Assembly: GCA_041920275.1 (NCBI GenBank)
Contig: JAYRSE010000034.1
Coordinates: 1 to 22,516 of the forward strand
Length of the DNA: 22,516 nucleotides
Direction of reading: 5' to 3'
From: UBA12088 sp041920275
Lineage (GTDB): Bacteria > Patescibacteriota > Minisyncoccia > Phycocordibacterales > UBA12088
Shown: one piece after another, positions 20,775 to 22,516 of the stretch
Position numbering within the stretch: the stretch's first letter is position 1
Layout of the letters: each line of letters begins with the position of its first letter
The notes under the pieces: generated by a model
Seen by the model: the letters and a program-made list of their open reading frames with translations, nothing else
The model's database searches: none
What the model was told of the DNA's origin: nothing
Made by a program: the position numbers and the translations under genes

Positions 20775-21818
20775 TCACCCACAACGGTCCGAAGTGGAGT
20801 GCAACGCCTTTATCTTAAGCAGATATATCTCGGAAAGCGCCACCAGTAAGCCGAACAAAAGCGGGCCGATCAAGAACCCTGCGGGACCGAAGACCAACAA
20901 CCCACCGAGCACCGAGAGAAGCACGAAAAGGGGGTGCATCTTCGCGTCCTTTCCGATCAGCCGCGGCCCCAGGATGTTGTCGATCGTACCCGCAAAAAGC
21001 ACGGCCCATGCCAAGAAGCCGAACGCAGCGACCATGTCTCCCGTAAAAAAGAGATATACGACCGCCGGCAAGGTCACCAGCCCCGTGCCGATCGTTGGTA
21101 TAAGCGCACATACGGCGGCCACACTTCCCCACAGGACCGGGTTGGGCACCCCGAAAAGCGCGAGACCGACGCCGGTCAAGACCCCCTGGAGTATCGAGAT
21201 CGTGAGCGTACCTCGAATGAGCGAAACGCTCACCATTTTGAGCTTGTTCACGATAAGGACATCTTCATCATCCGTAAGCGGAGAGAGCTTAATGAGCCCG
21301 AACAGGAAATATCTCCCATCCCGCAAAAGATAAAAAAGTGCAAGGATGGTGATGAATGCCTTGAGGACCATGTCCGCCGTTCCCGTTACCAGGTCGCGAA
21401 CACCCATCCCGAACGACTCAATGGTCCGATTCGCAAGATCGGCGTAATCGATCGAAGCAAACATCGGTAACACTTCCGTGATACGTTCCGTGACCGCACG
21501 AATACTTACAGGCAAGGTGGAGAAACTGTCGGCGGAAATACTCTGGGTTATATCCTGCACCTCTTCGACCATGAGATAGAACACACCGGATGCCGGCAAC
21601 AAGATCGCAAGCGTCACCACGCAGGTCGAAATGAATGCGGCAAGGCCGGGGCGCTTGGTCCTGCGAGCGATCCGTTCGTACAGAGGATGCACGAGTGTCG
21701 CAAGCACGATAGCGGCGGCGACCGAACCAAGGAACGGCGCAAACACGAAACCGACCATAAAAAGAATGGTGACGAAGAATGCAACGAAAAAGTATCCTTC
21801 CAGCTTCGACTCGGACAT
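20775..21818 (-). CDS. AI-2E family transporter (PerM/YdiK/TqsA-like)
   Basis: A 347-residue integral membrane protein of the AI-2E transporter family (also called UPF0118). About eight hydrophobic segments are visible: two near the N-terminus, one after the KRPGLAAF segment, then a soluble helical region (about 90-150), and a C-terminal block of four to five. The family-typical stretch AALIPTIGTGLVTLPAVVYLFF-like (seen as VCALIPTIGTG) and DNILGPRLIGKDAKMHPLFVLLSVLGG are both recognisable; the latter is the most conserved family motif (N-x-(L/I)-x-P-x-(L/I)-x-G). Family members export quorum signal AI-2 or act as Na+/H+ antiporters, and the substrate here is unknown. The start at 21818 (MSESKLEG) is preferred over 21848; a GAAAAT box lies 6 bases upstream. 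Confidence 0.9.
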   Translation of the reverse strand: MSESKLEGYFFVAFFVTILFMVGFVFAPFLGSVAAAIVLATLVHPLYERIARRTKRPGLAAFISTCVVTLAILLPASGVFYLMVEEVQDITQSISADSFSTLPVSIRAVTERITEVLPMFASIDYADLANRTIESFGMGVRDLVTGTADMVLKAFITILALFYLLRDGRYFLFGLIKLSPLTDDEDVLIVNKLKMVSVSLIRGTLTISILQGVLTGVGLALFGVPNPVLWGSVAAVCALIPTIGTGLVTLPAVVYLFFTGDMVAAFGFLAWAVLFAGTIDNILGPRLIGKDAKMHPLFVLLSVLGGLLVFGPAGFLIGPLLFGLLVALSEIYLLKIKALHSTSDRCG

Positions 21819-21894
21819 ACTCGTATTTTCGCACGACCTCCCACTCATTCAAAACGAAACCGCACAGCTGTGTGGTGGATAACCCGAGACAAAG

Positions 21895-21929
21895 AACGAA
21901 CGTCCCGGCTCGTACGGGACGTTCGTTTT
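21895..21929. terminator. Bidirectional intrinsic terminator
   Basis: AACGAACGTCCCG and CGGGACGTTCGTT form a perfect 13-bp stem around a 7-base loop. T-rich sequence follows on both strands (TTTTATT on plus, TTCTTTGT on minus). On the minus strand it ends the transcript of the YtxH-like gene 30 bases after its stop and insulates the AI-2E transporter. Confidence 0.9.
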
Positions 21930-21958
21930 ATTGCGACGCTCTCGATGCACACGTCGCA

Positions 21959-22339
21959 CTACTCCTCCACCGCCTTCACCTTCGCTTTCCTGGGCGCGGG
22001 CTTCTTTTTGGTCGATTGCTCGGAAGCCATTTTTTTGATCGACTTCCAGTGCTTTTTCAGTTCTTTGTTGAGCTTGCCCGCTTCCTCCTCCCCAACTTTC
22101 TTAAGTTTTGCGTAGCGAGCGGTCACCGTATCGACGATCGCATCGTACGACTCATCGGAGAGGTCCTTCGCGTCCTCGAGCTTCTCAAGCACTTCGCCTT
22201 TTGCCTTCAGGGTCCAACCTCTGATCTTTTGTCGATTCTCGGCACCCTTCGGTCCATAAAGAAAGAAACCCGCCGCCGCCGCACCCACGGCCGCCGCCGC
22301 CACTCCAAGCAAACCCCCGCTTCCCTTTTTTTCCGCCAT
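21959..22339 (-). CDS. YtxH-like small membrane protein with lysine-rich tail
   Basis: A 126-residue protein. An alanine/glycine-rich membrane segment (about 9-30, GLLGVAAAAVGAAAAGFFLY) is followed by GPKGAENRQKIRGW, the pattern of the YtxH family (general stress proteins of Gram-positive bacteria). A helical charged region (about 45-100) and a basic tail KKKPAPRKAKVKA follow. The tail resembles histone-like or nucleic-acid-binding tails, so it may tie nucleic acid to the membrane, but that is inference. The ATG at 22339 is chosen because the upstream frame (to 22480) overlaps the preceding gene and is not protein-like. A TATTAT box at 22363-22368 could start a transcript of about 17 bases before the codon. 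Confidence 0.8.
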   Translation of the reverse strand: MAEKKGSGGLLGVAAAAVGAAAAGFFLYGPKGAENRQKIRGWTLKAKGEVLEKLEDAKDLSDESYDAIVDTVTARYAKLKKVGEEEAGKLNKELKKHWKSIKKMASEQSTKKKPAPRKAKVKAVEE

Positions 22340-22362
22340 ACGAAAATTTCGGTTAATTCTTA

Positions 22363-22368
22363 ATAATA
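22363..22368 (-). promoter_or_regulatory. Possible -10 box of the YtxH-like gene
   Basis: TATTAT on the minus strand with TCGACC 17 bp upstream; it overlaps the region just past the stop of the preceding gene. The AT-rich patch (22350-22369) stands out from its GC-rich surroundings. Confidence 0.45.
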
Positions 22369-22370
22369 CA

Positions 22371-22516
22371 CTACTCCCCTTCCTTGGTCGATGCGCGCTT
22401 GCTCTGCCGGCGCCGCTTCGGCTTTTCCACCGGCGCATCGTCACGCTCGGCGAAGATCTGCACCATGTTCGTAAGACCACGCAGGATGTTCACACCCATA
22501 AAGACCCTGCGGTATT
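22371..22516 (-). CDS. 3' end of an unidentified gene (5' end outside the window)
   Basis: A frame open from the window edge to a TAG at 22371 gives 48 codons ending VNILRGLTNMVQIFAERDD, then a Lys/Arg-rich tail EKPKRRRQSKRASTKEGE. An ATG within it (MGVNILRGL) could also start a complete 42-residue protein. Composition fits the genome's codon style (many G or C third bases) and the stop is right before the YtxH-like promoter. No family assigned. The basic tail resembles that of the YtxH-like neighbour, so the two may form one transcription unit or be functionally linked. Confidence 0.55.
   Translation of the reverse strand, partial: YRRVFMGVNILRGLTNMVQIFAERDDAPVEKPKRRRQSKRASTKEGE

Noticed and set aside
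1..22516. CRISPR arrays, insertion sequences, prophage or toxin-antitoxin loci
   Set aside because: No spaced direct repeats, transposase motifs, phage structural genes or paired small toxin-antitoxin frames were seen.

Overview
The window looks like chromosomal DNA from a small-genome bacterium, most likely a member of the Candidate Phyla Radiation (Patescibacteria, Parcubacteria-like). This is an inference from gene content: a compact non-oxidative pentose phosphate set, split transketolase, an RNase J with a long basic N-terminal tail, short divergent versions of household enzymes, and almost no Shine-Dalgarno sequences. Bases are moderately GC-rich. TGA is used as a stop in several clear genes, so this is not a code-25 lineage. 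There are no insertion sequences, CRISPR arrays, rRNAs or prophage genes.

Layout. 1-800: tRNA-Ala(CGC) on the minus strand, divergent from a TspO/MBR membrane protein. 795-4954, minus strand: a carbon operon read gap, rpiB, rpe, transketolase N-half, transketolase C-half, joining lower glycolysis to the non-oxidative pentose phosphate pathway. 5038-7219: RNase J with its own promoter and a leader of about 120 bases. 7420-11001, plus strand: an N-acetylmuramoyl-L-alanine amidase, a CorA-type channel and an MFS permease, each with its own promoter. 11028-14524, minus strand: the start of a division and cell wall (dcw) cluster, mraZ-rsmH-ftsL-ftsI, preceded by a four-box MraZ operator. 14684-17819, plus strand: a Rel (p)ppGpp enzyme, then a membrane-anchored fusion of an L,D-transpeptidase with a D,D-carboxypeptidase. 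17961-19247, minus strand: ParB without an adjacent ParA. 19363-20531: tRNA-Leu(CAA), a ten-cysteine mini-protein and an orphan gene with unusually strong expression signals. 20775-22516, minus strand: an AI-2E family transporter, a YtxH-like protein and the 3' end of an unidentified gene.

The genes make two main working groups. The carbon operon can interconvert glyceraldehyde-3-phosphate and pentose phosphates for nucleotide synthesis. The wall group (amidase, FtsI, the LDT-DD-carboxypeptidase fusion, MraZ/RsmH/FtsL and Rel) covers septal cross-linking, peptide trimming, 3-3 cross-linking and wall hydrolysis, and sits next to a stringent-response enzyme.

The observations most worth a second look are: the LDT plus DD-carboxypeptidase fusion; the four 10-bp-phased AGTG(G/T) boxes over the mraZ promoter; a recurring TANNNT box ending 6-8 bases before the start codon with no ribosome binding site, which suggests widespread leaderless transcription; an RNase J whose last metal-binding histidine is a tyrosine; an epimerase lacking both metal-binding histidines; and the orphan at 20109, which alone has consensus promoter, strong ribosome binding site and perfect terminator.
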